This document shows, one piece after another, positions 33,417 through 44,565 of a stretch of DNA of 64,000 nucleotides (within the stretch, counting starts at the first letter, position 1; every line of letters begins with the position of its first letter). The stretch covers positions 19,955,211 to 20,019,210 of the forward strand of contig OY821741.1 in NCBI GenBank assembly GCA_963682055.1, read 5' to 3'. The translations under genes and the position numbers were made by a program. The notes below the pieces were generated by a model. The model was not told where the DNA came from. It ran no database searches and worked only from the letters and a program-made list of their open reading frames with translations. This stretch comes from Primula veris (lineage: Eukaryota > Streptophyta > Magnoliopsida > Ericales > Primulaceae).

Positions 33417-33625
33417 ACAATGATATATCCCATCTTCATTAATGAAAATTATATTTGCCCTTCTATTTTTGCACCTTTATCTTGTACTTCTTCTTATTGT
33501 TGAATTTGTGGTTTGTTGGGATGTGGACCTTTTGAGTATCTTGTACCTTTATTTCTTGCTGGACTGTAGACCTATCCCTCACGTTGTCAATCATAGGTGC
33601 ACGCTCCCAAGTATTGTCAGGAAAC

Positions 33626-33856
33626 ATGCATGCTCCCCAGTATTTGTCAGATAACAATACTAACTTTTCTCTATTCAATGCTCAACCTCGGCTTGAGGAG
33701 CGCGTCCGTGTCCTTACTAGGACGAACACCGAACTCTCCAGGGAGAATGAGTGCTTGGTAGTCATGAATGACTCTTATCAAGCTCGGTTTGACTGCTCTG
33801 CTCGGGTAGCTTTCTCCCGGTCTGGTAGTTCGGTTTTTCCACCTATTGATCCTTAG
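33626..33856 (+). CDS. Antisense leucine-zipper-like ORF d in the Tat element
   Basis: 76 residues from ATG at 33626; an in-frame ATG at 33584 is possible. A short zipper is visible (RLEERVRVLTRTNTELSREN, followed by ECLVVMNDSY), then a Ser/Arg-rich tail ending SSVFPPIDP. No clear TATA box upstream, unlike neighbours. It is placed here because it shares strand, size and layout with the others, and the call is tentative. Confidence 0.4.
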   Translation: MHAPQYLSDNNTNFSLFNAQPRLEERVRVLTRTNTELSRENECLVVMNDSYQARFDCSARVAFSRSGSSVFPPIDP

Positions 33857-34004
33857 TTGGATTGGGCTAGTTATCTGATGTATATATTTTTTGTTTTGGA
33901 ACTTGTATTTTCTTTTGTATTAGAATCAGATGTATCTTTTCGTATCTCGTGCCTTTGTCTTATGAACCGTTGTGACGCCTCGTACTTCGTGCCCTTTGAT
34001 TCTT

Positions 34005-34010
34005 TATAAA
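34005..34010 (+). promoter_or_regulatory. TATA box of antisense coiled-coil ORF e
   Basis: TTTATAAATGCTCCC, with TATAAA 73 bp upstream of the ATG at 34078 and a CT-rich leader between. Confidence 0.55.
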
Positions 34011-34077
34011 TGCTCCCTATTGTCTGTACTTCATTATCCAATCTCCTTTTCTCTCTTTTGTTTCTCCTACTTGCGAG

Positions 34078-34440
34078 ATGGCTCCCATTACTAGATCTGC
34101 CTCCAAAAAGAAAGCCCTTCTGGAAGAGGAGCCTACCTTCTTGCTACCCCGTCCCCCTGGTTACGGGGAAGAGGATTTAACTCCTCTTCAGTTAAAAGAA
34201 ATTGAGATGTCGTGGCTGAAGCATGACCTTAAGTGTGCTCAGACCGAAATGAGGCGGTTCAAAAAGTATTGGCAGGAAGAAAGCGCTGCTCGTTTTGAAG
34301 CCGAGCAGAAGTGCAAGGCTCAATCTTATTCTCTTAAACAAGTGGAGATTGGCATTTCTCATTTGATTAGGGAAAAAGAGCGTCTGGAAGAGCTCTTGGC
34401 AAAGAAGGATGCGGATATGGGGGGTAGTTCGAAGAAGTAG
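34078..34440 (+). CDS. Antisense coiled-coil ORF e in the Tat element
   Basis: 120 residues starting MAPITRSASKKKALLEEEP. A proline-rich stretch (LLPRPPGYGEEDLTP) precedes a long charged helix (LKEIEMSWLKHDLKCAQTEM, then SLKQVEIGISHLIREKERLE) and a GGSSKK end. The basic N-terminus could be a nuclear signal; this is inference. The TATA box and a TGTA/AATAA-rich 3' flank support a separate transcript. No known domain is recognised. Confidence 0.55.
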   Translation: MAPITRSASKKKALLEEEPTFLLPRPPGYGEEDLTPLQLKEIEMSWLKHDLKCAQTEMRRFKKYWQEESAARFEAEQKCKAQSYSLKQVEIGISHLIREKERLEELLAKKDADMGGSSKK

Positions 34441-34617
34441 GATGGGTGTTGTATTTTCTTTGTAAAAATTTCTTTTCGGTTGTATTGTTTGTGTTTCCCC
34501 CTTTGTGGATGAATAATACTTGTCTTGCACTTGATTCTGTCTATCTTACTTTATTTCTTGTGTTCGCTTTGCTTTTATGTTAATATCCTTCGATGTCGAT
34601 CCTGTTATTTTGTATCT

Positions 34618-34803
34618 ATGCCGAACACCGAGCGAGGTGCACCATGGTTATCCCCCCGGAGAGCGTTGTTAGACTCGAAGCTGAAATGCCGTCGAGCTAG
34701 GAATGGTATCCGTTCACCTTGTTCGGTGTGCTATTTGGATAAGACACGGTGTGGCATCGAGGAACTTAATCGGATGACATCCTTGGTGTGGGAATATTGG
34801 TAG
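34618..34803 (+). CDS. Small antisense ORF f, unrecognised
   Basis: 61 residues starting MPNTERGAPWLSPRRALLDS, Arg- and Cys-containing (KLKCRRARNG, CSVCYLDKTRC) and ending LVWEYW. It lacks the long helix of its neighbours and has no TATA box. It could be chance, though codon composition is like the flanking coding regions. Confidence 0.25.
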   Translation: MPNTERGAPWLSPRRALLDSKLKCRRARNGIRSPCSVCYLDKTRCGIEELNRMTSLVWEYW

Positions 34804-35105
34804 CGTATGCTAGAAGCTTTTCGTGGTAGGGTCCACTGGCCGTTTATTTAGGTGTAATGATGTGAACTGCATTGGGTAGTGGGATACACTCTGACGTGGC
34901 AGAATCTGGAGCGTTGATCTGTAAAAATAGCAGCGGTTGTGGACTTTTGTATGGTTGGAAAAAGTAAACCTCTGTCACACGAAAGATTGGTTATTATTTT
35001 ATTCTGTTTGTGTCTCCGCTCCCTTTTATTGTGCCAAGCAATCCCTTTTGTTTTTATCACACAATTTGCTGAAGAAAATATCTGTCTCTCTCTCTAAGGT
35101 ATATT

Positions 35106-35114
35106 TTTCCCGCC
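35106..35114 (+). promoter_or_regulatory. E2F-like site in the leader region of the spliced antisense gene
   Basis: TTTCCCGCC fits the E2F consensus TTTSSCGC. It follows a CTCTCTCTCTAAG pyrimidine patch (35083-35097) of the type found at plant transcription starts. The site is a motif match only. Confidence 0.35.
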
Positions 35115-35435
35115 AAAAAGGAAAATCGTTCCGCCCCTCGAACTAGGGTTTCGTTGTATTGTCGATAGACTTGCTGCTGTTCTCGCTTGCCTGCCCATAA
35201 TGATAACTTTAAGTTTTTCTCTTTCTCTTTTTTTTGTGTTTGTTTTTGTTTTTGTGGCGTTGGTATATGGTCTAGGTTGTCTATATATGTCTGATGGTTC
35301 TTATGTATTGGATTTGTGTTGATTGGGATGGTAGTAAAACGTAGGGTTTCTGGTTAATTTGAGTTGGGGGGGGGGGCACTCGTTGCTTGATGTGTTTTTG
35401 GTTAGTGTATTGATGGAGTTTTGATGTTTGGATAG

Positions 35436-38400
35436 GAAATTCTGTCCCAAAGTGTGGCCCAAGTTGGCACATTTGTGGAAGAGGACTTTAAGAGGCGTGC
35501 CGGAATTCTGGACAATATACACATTAGGTTGCCTGTTTCGGACGAGGAGGTGATGGGATTTGTTCCTGTCGGAGAAGTTGCTGTACGTTCATCGGCATTC
35601 TTTACTGGGGGTCTTCGGCTTCCTTTTACTAACTGGGTGGCTTCGTTCTTTGAGGCCGTCCAGATTGCTCCGGCCCAACTGGCCCTAAATGGTTACCGTA
35701 CTCTGAATGGTATCCAAAGGTTATCGGAGTTGTCCGGAATACCAATTGAACTGAAGGATGTGTTTGGTGTTTATAGTTTGAGCTTTAAGCGTCATAGCTC
35801 GTATTTGAATACCCTGCGTGCTTTTTGCCGGCTTGTTATCGGTTTGCCGGACACCAACAAAGATCGTAACCTTGGTGTTGTGATTGCGTCCGGGGAATGG
35901 GGTTGTGCAGGACACCAGATTCCTGGACCGGCTACCAATGCTCCCACTATGCCAGACCTCGGCGCTCCCAATGTAGAGGCTCTGTTAGCTCTTTGGAAAT
36001 GGTAGGGGCCTGGACCGATGCCGGATCCTGCGAGCCGTACTGCTCCCATGCTGCTCGGGTACCCTATGGGGCCGGTGACCAAGGGGAATCCTGCGCCCGA
36101 GATCCCAAAAGAGCCCGAGGAGGAATTCTTGAAAGTGGTCCGGGCTCGAAGTGCTGCTCGGCTTGGGAAAAACCCCGTTCGTTCTAAACGTCGTGGATCT
36201 GACCCTATCGTTGGAACAACGAAGAGGGCTAGGGGAACCGATACATCGGTCACCGAGGAGGTTGTTAACGTTGGCATGGGCGAGGAGATGTTTGCTGCTT
36301 TCCAAGGGGATACCACCGAGGATGCCTCTACGCCTGGTGATGTATGTGTATATGTATATTGATTCTCTTGTGTTTTGATTATTGTCGTTTAGTTCTCTAG
36401 TCCTTTGCTTTATTGGTTATCTTGTTTCAGCGACTGACTTCTCCATTGGTTACCCTTGCTCTTGCCCGGTCGATGGGTATTATTGTGTTTCAGGGGTCGA
36501 TCGATAACCTATTCGGTCATATCAACCGCCTGGTGAATATGGGTATGGATACGATGATCCTTCCTGTCATCTCGCCTGTTCGTGCCGAGGATACGAAGGA
36601 TTCGCCTGCTACCTCGCCCATCCGTACTGAGGATGTAAGCGAGCATAGGGCCCCTGAGACTGTTTCTTCAGATAAGGAGGTGAGGGAAGAAGTGGAGATG
36701 GAAGCCGGCGAAGAGACTGCCGTGGGTGTTGGGAGTGGTGGGGAGGATGAGGTTTCCGCGGGACCTGAAAAGGTGTCGGTGGACGGGGTTGCAATGACCC
36801 GTTACATTGACCGATGTGGGGGTGAGCTGTTGGAGCAACCCCGAGCTTTGAAGATGGGGTATGCTGCTCTAAAGCCCCTTGCTTTCAAGGATGCAGAAAA
36901 AATAGCTGCTCGACCTACCATGTCGGTTATAGAGCAGGCCAACGCTGATGCGCTGCGGGTATGTTTGGCGATTATTTTGTTATATATGCCATGATGCTCG
37001 CATTTTGGTTGGAATCTGATGTTTTTAAAGTACAGGTTGTCTTGAGTACCATGGTGTTATGGGATCGGATGGCAGCGCTAGGTGCTGAGAAAGAGAAGAT
37101 GGTCGAGGAGAACGATTGGAAGATAAAGGACATGCTTGTGGCTTTTGAAGCCGAGAAAGAGAAACTGGTCGCCGAGAATAAAACCCTGGGCGATAATTAT
37201 GACAAGCTGTCGGTGGACTTTCTGCACGTGACCGAGGATGTCGGTAAGTTGATGGCTGAAAAAGAGAGCATGGTCGATAAGTACGGCCAACTAGAGGAGG
37301 AGAACTTGCTCCTGGCGGAGGACGTGGAAGCCGAAAAGGCTGAGGTGGCCGCTCTGAAAACGGCACACGCGGAGGAGCGGACAAGGTTAGCAATGATGGC
37401 TAATTTCTCCGTCTATTGCGCTCATGTGCGGGCACTCAATTTCGCGAATGTTCCTTTGTCGGATCGGGCGTGGTCGGAGTTGGTGTATCCCTGTCCGCAT
37501 GGTGCACCGCCGAAACCCTTAGACTGGGCAAATCTTCGTGACGAGGAACTTCCCCTGCTGCCGGGGCAGACAATTTCGACAGCGCTCCGTCCTCATTTTA
37601 TGTCGGCCACATCCACTCCTCGACCTGATGCTACTGTTGCTCCCCCACCCGCATCTCCTCAGGTGGAACCTTGACCATTTTTCTGGTAGTATATATATAT
37701 ATTTGTTGTTTTTGTGTAGTCTTTTGGTATTTGAATTGTGGGTCTCTTTTGTATCTAGAAACATATTCTTTTGGGGAAGTGATAATATAGGTGCTGTGTT
37801 TTCTTTCTGTTGGGCTTTCTCGGGGTAATTTTCCTGTTTGAGGGTTATCTTTTGAAGGATGTGAAAATAAAATATTGTTAGGTACCTAATAACCCTCTTG
37901 CCGTGGTGGTCTGGACCTCGCCTAGTCGTAGTGTAGGTGACGTTATAGATAGTCTTGAAAGATCTAAGGCTGCCCTAACTGCTGAACTGAATTCTGCTCG
38001 TCATAAAGTCGAGGATCTGAATGTTCATATTGCAAACTTGTCTATTCGGTTACGTGACTTGGGAGAGAAACTCAGCAAAAAGACCGCATATTATACGGCA
38101 AACAAGGGTAAAGCGAAGGAACTTCTTGGTGCACTTCGGCATTCTCGTGATGAAGCCCGAGGCCGTGTGACGAGCTTGAACTTGGTTCTAGGGGCCGTTT
38201 TCGAGGATGCGGACCTGCTGCTGTCCTTTGCCAAAGCGTATTGGGCCCGAGTTCGCGCTTTAGAGGTGCTGGAGCATGTAAAAGGGATGAGTGGTGTGGC
38301 CCGGGCAGAACGCATAGTTGATGCGACGGCCGGGGTAACTGAGACCATGGCTACCTTGAACCGAGTCGATGCGGTCATTCGTGCGCGTTTGGGGACGCAA

Positions 38401-38475
38401 ATTGGTTCTCTTCGAGATATTCATTTTGCTGACGTCGTTGAGACCTCAGCGTCTGTTGACGGGTTATCGGATTAA
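35436..38475 (+). CDS. Spliced antisense gene of the Tat element (gypsy-type transposon domain plus coiled coils), one internal stop
   Basis: Exons 35436-36341, 36431-36958, 37036-37662 and 37882-38475, all in one frame with phase-0 GT-AG introns (ACAG, TTTCAG and GTTAG acceptors). A first exon upstream is needed because TAG precedes 35436; ATGTCTGATGGTTCTTAT at 35287-35304 with a GT donor is a candidate. The N-terminal part (FFTGGLRLPFTNWVASFF, IAPAQLALNGYRTLNG) resembles the 'putative gypsy type transposon' domain (PF04195). The middle is acidic. Exon 37036-37662 is a coiled coil repeating the motif AEKEKMVEEN, and the last exon is another helix-rich segment. One in-frame TAG (36003-36005) interrupts the first supported exon. 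An alternative 3' end is TGA at 37672 if the last intron is retained. Role unknown; such antisense ORFs are known from Tat elements such as Grande. Confidence 0.6.
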
Positions 38476-38514
38476 TGACTGAGTAGCTTGTTTTGTCGTT
38501 TAATTTGTAGCTTG

Positions 38515-38524
38515 TATAAAAATA
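38515..38524 (+). promoter_or_regulatory. Candidate TATA box of antisense ORF i
   Basis: TATAAAAATA about 100 bp upstream of the ATG at 38618 and only 40 bp after the stop of the preceding exon. Confidence 0.4.
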
Positions 38525-38617
38525 TTCGTTTTTTCTCTTTTCGTCTTTTCATTTCTTGCGGTTGAATATTCATCTCGTCTCCTTCTTCCCCGTTTTTTTT
38601 TATAGGCACACGCTACT

Positions 38618-39253
38618 ATGTCGCACCAGGCTGGTTCTCCAGGCCTAGTTAGCCCGGGGTTAGGACCCCCTGGTGCTGCCCGGGATGAGGTCTCATCTGG
38701 TGCGGCTAGTGAGGTGCCTGCCAAGTGGCCTTACATTGTTTTGATGGGCAAAAATGTCAAGTTGATCGACCAATGTGCTCGACTTCGGGCCAAGCTGAAA
38801 ACTCAGGCGGCCTCTTTTCGAGAATATGTTCGCCGTGCTGAGCATGTCGTTGATGTTCAGGAGCGTCGTTTGGATCGATATTGGCGTGTGAAGGAAAAAT
38901 ACTTCGGCAAATTAAAGTCGTTGGTTACCAAGGCCAACATGTTGGTGAAGTATTTTCAGCTGTCTCGATCCAAATATGAGGCTTCTGCGGATTGGATCGA
39001 AGCCCGTAACCTTCCCTTCGATGATGCCCGCCGCAAAGCGGCCTCTGATGCTCACGAGATTGCTAAAGGAGCCGAGTTCGCAGCGAGGCTTAAGACGCTG
39101 ACCTGCGTTGGTGCTCATACGACCAATTTCGACGCACTCATCTCTGAGGAACGGTTTGATGGCGATGAGACATATGGGGACACGACGACAGATGACGAAG
39201 AGGTTGAGCTCGGTCAGTTACCGTCGTGTTCCTCCTGTAGTAGTAGTTCTTAA
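38618..39253 (+). CDS. Antisense ORF i, helix-rich protein with acidic Ser/Cys tail
   Basis: 211 residues starting MSHQAGSPGLVSPGLGPPGA. A Pro/Gly-rich start is followed by a long basic helix (LRAKLKTQAASFREYVRRAE, RRLDRYWRVKEKYFGKLKSL) and an acidic region (TTTDDEEVELG), ending in a run of Ser and Cys (SCSSCSSSS). A TTTTTATAG before GCACACGCTACTATG could be a splice acceptor, so it may have a 5' UTR intron or be joined to an upstream exon. It is the gene nearest to the integrase end, in convergent orientation. Confidence 0.5.
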   Translation: MSHQAGSPGLVSPGLGPPGAARDEVSSGAASEVPAKWPYIVLMGKNVKLIDQCARLRAKLKTQAASFREYVRRAEHVVDVQERRLDRYWRVKEKYFGKLKSLVTKANMLVKYFQLSRSKYEASADWIEARNLPFDDARRKAASDAHEIAKGAEFAARLKTLTCVGAHTTNFDALISEERFDGDETYGDTTTDDEEVELGQLPSCSSCSSSS

Positions 39254-39810
39254 ATCCGTTTCTTCATTGTTGGTGATATCTCGTTGCCTCCGTAATGCGG
39301 GCGAGGACTATTTGTGTCTTTTTTTTTTTTTTTGTGTTCTGAGCTTCCCATTGTCGTACTGATATTTCATTGATTGGGTTGATTTTCCTTTGTTGATTTC
39401 TTCGTTCGATATTGTGTCGCCTCTGTAATGTGGTATTTTTTCATTTGCTTTTTTCCTTTCTTTTCATTGTTTTTTCGCCATATGTTAATTATATCGTCTC
39501 CATAATGTGGGCTTGAATTGTTCTTCTTCTCTCTGTATTACTTGCCATCCCTGCTCATTGGATCGATGGGTACCTGTATATATTAGAGTATTCCTAGGCA
39601 TTCTTTTAGACATGCCATGTTGGGAATTTCACAGTATTCCTAGGCACTTGGCCATGTTGGGAATTTCAGCTGCACTCGTTAGACAGCATAACAAGATATT
39701 TTATTCATTCAAAAGATGAAAGATAATGCACTTGTATTTTATTTATTCAACATACAAGATAATGTCATTAAACAGGAGGGGTAAGGTAGCACCTGTATTT
39801 GTAAGACAGC
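39254..39810. other. Convergent 3' region between antisense ORF i and integrase
   Basis: No gene. It holds three degenerate copies of a CGTCTCCATAATGTGGGC-like segment (near 39275, 39415 and 39495), and a direct repeat containing TATTCCTAGGCA and CATGTTGGGAATTTCA (39586-39670). Confidence 0.5.
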
Positions 39811-41061
39811 CTACACGTAGTACTTCTTTAGGTTAGCTACGTTCCAAGAATTCTTTTCTCCTCGGCTTTTGTCGAATAGGACGCTTTTGAGTTTGTAGGT
39901 AACTGGGCTTGTTCTCTTAACGATCTCGTATGGTCCTTCCCAGGTGGGGCTCAATTTGCCATGTGTTTCGTTTCGGGTATAGACCGTTACACGTCGCAGC
40001 ACCAGTTCTCCAACCGTAAACTCCTTGATCCCTTTCACCCTCTTGTCATACGTTTGCTTAACGCCTTGTTGATACTTAGCTAGCGTAAGAGCTGCTATCT
40101 CTCATTTCTCGTCTAGCATGTCGAGTTCCTCTCTCATTCTTTGTTCATTGTTTCCTTGCTCGACTAAAGTTGTTCGTAGCGTTGGTAGCCCGATTTCAGT
40201 CGGTATGACGGCCTCGACGCCGTAAGCTAAACTGAACGGGGTTTCTTTGGTGCCCGTCTTTGGTGTAGTTCAGCACGACCATAAAACGTTAAGTAGCCTC
40301 TCGGGCCATCTCCCCTTTGCTTGTTCAAGGGTTGTCTTGATGCTGTCTAGTATGGTTCGGTTTGATACCTCTGCCTGGCCGTTACCCTGTGGGTATGTTG
40401 GCGTCGAATAGAACTTTCGGATACCGAGTTCTTCGTACCAAAGCTAAAAGTTGGCTTCCTTGAACTGGGTGCCATTATCTGCGACGATGGCGTACGGTAT
40501 ACCGAACCTTGTGATGATGTGCTCCCAGATGATCTGTTTGACATTACTGGCTTTAATTTCGCGGAGAGGTTTAGCCTCAACCCATTTGGTGAAGTAGTCC
40601 GTCGCCACGATCAGATATTCGACGCTGCCGGGTGCTCTAGGAAGCTTCCCGACTATATCAATCGCCCATTGAGCGAATGGCAATGGTGCCGATACCGGGG
40701 TCATCATTGATGAGGGGAGCCGAGGTATCTTGGCGAATCGTTGGCACTTGTCGCAACGTTGGACGTATACATCGGCGTCTCGCTTGATATAGGGCCACCA
40801 ATATCCTTGGGTGATTGCCTTGTTGGCAAGGGACCGCCCTTTGATGTGTGCTCCGCAGGATCCTTCTTGGATTTCCTCCAATACCGGTAGCTGCATTTCG
40901 GACCGGACACACAGAAGATGGGGTCCTTGATAACTGGATTTGTACAGTTTATCGTTGTCGAACAGCCAGAAACGAGGAGCCTTTCTCGTAATTTTCAATG
41001 CTTTTATCTTATCTGTCGGGAGGGTTCCGCTCCGCAGGTAGTGAATCATGTCATCTATCTA
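39811..41061 (-). pseudogene. Tat-element integrase, four in-frame stops
   Basis: One frame runs on from the RNase H region. The zinc-binding part is seen at HIKGRSLANKAI and RCDKCQRFA, the catalytic core at WAIDIVGKLP, IVADNGTQF and YPQGNGQAEVSNRTILDSIK, so the DDE residues are present. Stops: TAG 41059-41061, TAG 40444-40446, TGA 40270-40272 and TGA 40102-40104. The C-terminal part (39811-40038) includes LSPTWEGPYEIVKRTSPVTY and ends NLKKYYV. No chromodomain, as expected for Tat. No indels were seen. Confidence 0.88.
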
Positions 41062-42138
41062 ACCTAGTTCATATTGTACTGATGTTATTCGGTCTATTCT
41101 TTTGGTTATGCTCGGGGTCGGCAGTAGTTCCACTGTGATGGACCGAGTGTCAGTTAGTGTTAATGTCGAGGCTAGGGTGGCCAAGGCATCGGCATGTGCA
41201 TTTTCAGTGCGGTTGATTTTTATTAGCTCGCACTGCTCGAAAGTAGTCGTCAAGCTTTGGACTTTTTCCTGGTAGAGGATCATTCTATCATCCTTGGCTT
41301 GGTACTCGCCGATGGCTTGATTGACGATCAGCATGGAATCTGAACTTGCAATTAAGTGGGAGCACCCAAGGGACCGGGCAATGAACATACCATTTATCAT
41401 GGCTTCGTATTCTGCCTCATTGTTGGTAGCTCGGAAGCCCAGTTTTATGCTTTTTTCGATGATTGCTCCCTCTTTAGACTTTAGGACGATTCCTGCTCCG
41501 GATCCGTCCTTGGTGGCTGATCCGTCGACATGTATCTGCCAGTGTGATTGTAGAGAGAGTGCCAAAGGCTCGTCATAGCCTTCGGTGAACTCCGCGACGA
41601 AATCGGCCAAGACTTGTCCCTTTATGGCATGACGGGGTACGAACTCGATATGAAATTGGGATAGTTCGACCCCCCAGGCGGCAACTCGACCGCTGATGTC
41701 TGTCCGCCGAAGTGACTCTTTGATATGAAATTTCGTGTATATACGGACCTGATGAGCTATAAAATAGTGTGGCAATTTTCTGGTTGCGACGACCAATGCC
41801 AGACACAGCTTTTCCAAGGGTAGGTAACGTGTTTCGGCTTCGACCAGAGTCTTGCTGACGAAGTAGATCGGAAATTGTTCGCGACCTTCTTCTCTTAGGA
41901 TAACTGCGCTCACAGATGTAGTGGAAACTGCTAGGTAACACGCCAGAATATCTCCTTTGTTCAGCCTTACTAGCAGTGGCAGCGTCCTCAAGTACTCTTT
42001 GAGATTGTTGAATGAAGCTTCACATTCCGGGTCCCACTCGAATTTCTTATCCTTCTTGAGTGACTCAAAAAACGGCCGTCCCTTGTCTGCGGATCAGCTG
42101 GTGAACCTGCTCAATGCGGCCATCATTCCCGTGAGCTC
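41059..42138 (-). pseudogene. Tat-element RNase H and second (archaeal-type) RNase H
   Basis: The first RNase H region reads LACYLAVSTTSVSAVILREE, with LEKLCLALVVATRKLPHYF. The second begins WQIHVDGSATKDGSGAGIVL and has ATNNEAEYEAMINGM and SSDSMLIVNQ, the duplicated archaeal-type RNase H that marks Tat elements. A TGA at 42094-42096 lies at the N-terminal end, in frame with RT. Confidence 0.88.
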
Positions 42139-43134
42139 TTATACCTGCTTCTTATTTTTGGGTGCTGCTAGGTTCCGTAGAGCTGCGATTTGATCGGGAT
42201 TAGCCTCTATTCCTCGTCGGCTAACCATATGCCCCAAAAATTTCCCTTTGCTGATGCCGAACGCACACTTGCTCGCGTTGAGCTTTAGTTTGTGCTCGCC
42301 CAACGTTTGGAAGACATCTCTAATGTCTTGGAGGTGGGATGTGGCCTTTTCGCTCTTGACGACCATGTCGTCAATGTATATCTCCATTGTTTTCCCTATA
42401 TGATCTCGACATACCCTTGTTATCATCCTTTGGTATGTTGCCCCCGCATTGCGTAGACCGAACGGCATTACCGTATAGCAATAATTTCCTAAAGGCGAGA
42501 TAAACGATGTCTTTTCCTGATCCTCGTGGGCGAGGGGGATCTGATGGTATCCTGAGTATGCGTCAAGGAAGGTCATCCGTTCTGCTCCCGCAGTTGCATC
42601 CACCAATTGATCGATCCTTGGAAGGGGAAAGTGGTCCCTCGGGCAAGCTTTGTTGAGATTGGTGAAGTCTATACAGACTCTCTCCTTTCCATTCTTCTTT
42701 GGGACGACGACCGGGTTGGACAACCATTTTGGGTAGTAGACCTCCCTTATGGCTCCGGCTTCCAATAGCTTTTGCACTTCAGCGATTATAGCGGCTCTGT
42801 GCTGTACGGACACTTTTCTGCTCCTCTGTGCTATCGGCTTGTATTCGATGTTAACACTTAGGTGGTGGCATGCCGTATTAGGGTCTAGGCCCGGCATGTC
42901 TTTGGGACTCCAGGCGAATTTATCAATGTTGCTGAAAAGGAACGCTTCTAACTCCTCGGATTCCTGTTTTGGAAGGTTATCGCCGAGGAGGAAATAGTGC
43001 TCCTCGTCCATATCTGGCATATACACCTTCCTAAGCGTCTCTCCTACTTGTTCTTCGACAACCCTCTCGGTTTTGACTATGTGGCTGATCAGCTTTTTTG
43101 TGCTGGTGGGCTGTTCGACAACGATCAGCTGTGT
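42139..43134 (-). pseudogene. Tat-element reverse transcriptase
   Basis: The open piece 42139-43026 has all main RT signatures: VVVPKKNGKERVCIDFTNLN, FLDAYSGYHQIPLA, VMPFGLRNAGATYQRM and the catalytic box IYIDDMVVKS. It is bounded by TAA stops at 43135-43137 and 42139-42141, both in the same frame. The RT domain itself looks intact. Confidence 0.9.
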
Positions 43135-44565
43135 TTAAAGGGTCGCGGTAATGTCCTCACAGCGCCTTGAATCCTCTTGGCATCCTCTGGCTATCTCGAT
43201 CTCTCCCCTATCATTTGGGTATTTGACTTTTTGGTGGTAGGTCGAGGGTATGGCCTTCATGGCATGTAACCAAGGTCGGCCCAATATTGCGTTGTGGCCG
43301 GAGTTGTCGTTGACTACTAAGAACTCCATGGGAACAGACATAGATCCAGTTGTGACATTGAGGACGATCTTACCCAACGGTTTAGTCATTTCGGAGATGA
43401 ATCCGATCAGTGTGACATTGGTAGGCTGTAGATCTTGCAGCTTGAGTTCCATCTTGTCGAAGAGCTCCCTGTACATTATATCACAAGAGGCTCCTTGGTC
43501 GATAAGCACCCTGCTGACCGTGTCAAGGCCGATTTGAACACGGAGGTTAATGGCGTCTCCGTGGGGGTAAATCACTCCTTCTTCGTCAAGGCCCGAGAAA
43601 GAAATGGGCGGATATTGTCGAGGTGTGCATAGTCGTTTAGAAGTCGACGACTGTGATGCCTTGGCTACTTGGCCAAAGTGCGCCAATTGCCGTTGTCGTG
43701 ATCGATCCCCACCTGTGCTCTTGGGTCGTGACATGTGGACGACGTTGATTGTTTTGCCTTGCCGGTTGTCGGCTCCCTCGATGGCCAGTTGTTTTGCCTT
43801 GCCTTTATTCCCAGCGCCTTTGATGAACTTTGCTAAATATCCCGCATCGCCCCATAGGTTCATTTTCCATCGCAAGTTACGGCAGTGCTCAGTGAGATGG
43901 CCGTGATCCTCATGATATGCGCAGAAGAGCTTGGAATCTCTCATACTGGGGGGAGAAGTGATCGGCGGTGGTCGGGAATACCAGCTTTCCCTGCATATAT
44001 CCTTGAGGATATCTTGAGCAGATAGGTTGAAAGTGTATCGCAGCTCAACCGGTTCGTAGTTGTTTCGGCGTTCCCTCTCTGGGAGCCAACCTTGTTGAAA
44101 CGGTTTGGGGGACATTGGGTATGTGAGCTGGAGCGGCTTATGTTCGTTGGTCGAAGTTGGGTATGCGATCTGGAGCGGTTTGTGCTCGGGTTCTCGTGGT
44201 CGCTCTACCCTGCTATGGACCTCGGGACCTTTGTCCTTTCTAGTCGGTTGGAACGTTTCCCCCTGGTTATTCCTAACTATTTTGTGACCCACCTGTGCCT
44301 CTCGGACCGATTCTCTTCTTGGCAGAGTTCGGTTGAGAATACGCAGTTCGTCGTTTTTATCGGTGAGGTGGGTACAATAGGCTAGCAGGGAATCAGTGGT
44401 CGGAAAATTTTTGCCTATGAACTTCCTTCTCGCCCAATAGCTATTAGGGATGGAGTTGATAAAGTTCTGGATGGCTATATTACTGGCGTACTGTGGAATC
44501 TGGTTTGCTACGTCGATGAAACGTATGCAGTAGTCGTTGAGCCTTTCATTTGGCATCATTGTCAT
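43135..44565 (-). pseudogene. Tat-element gag C-terminal part and protease
   Basis: 476 codons open. It contains the rest of the gag core (RLNDYCIRFIDVANQIPQ), a zinc-knuckle-like motif (CAYHEDHGHLTEHC), and an aspartic protease with the active site VLIDQGASCDIMY, where DQG replaces the usual DTG/DSG as in many related plant elements. It ends at a TAA that separates it from RT in the same frame. It is joined to the previous gag piece by a one-base frame change around AAAATGAC at 44560-44567. Confidence 0.85.

Noticed and set aside
43135..43137. TAA between protease and RT as a programmed readthrough site
   Set aside because: Stops at six other points of the same frame show general decay, and this family is not known to separate protease from RT by a stop.
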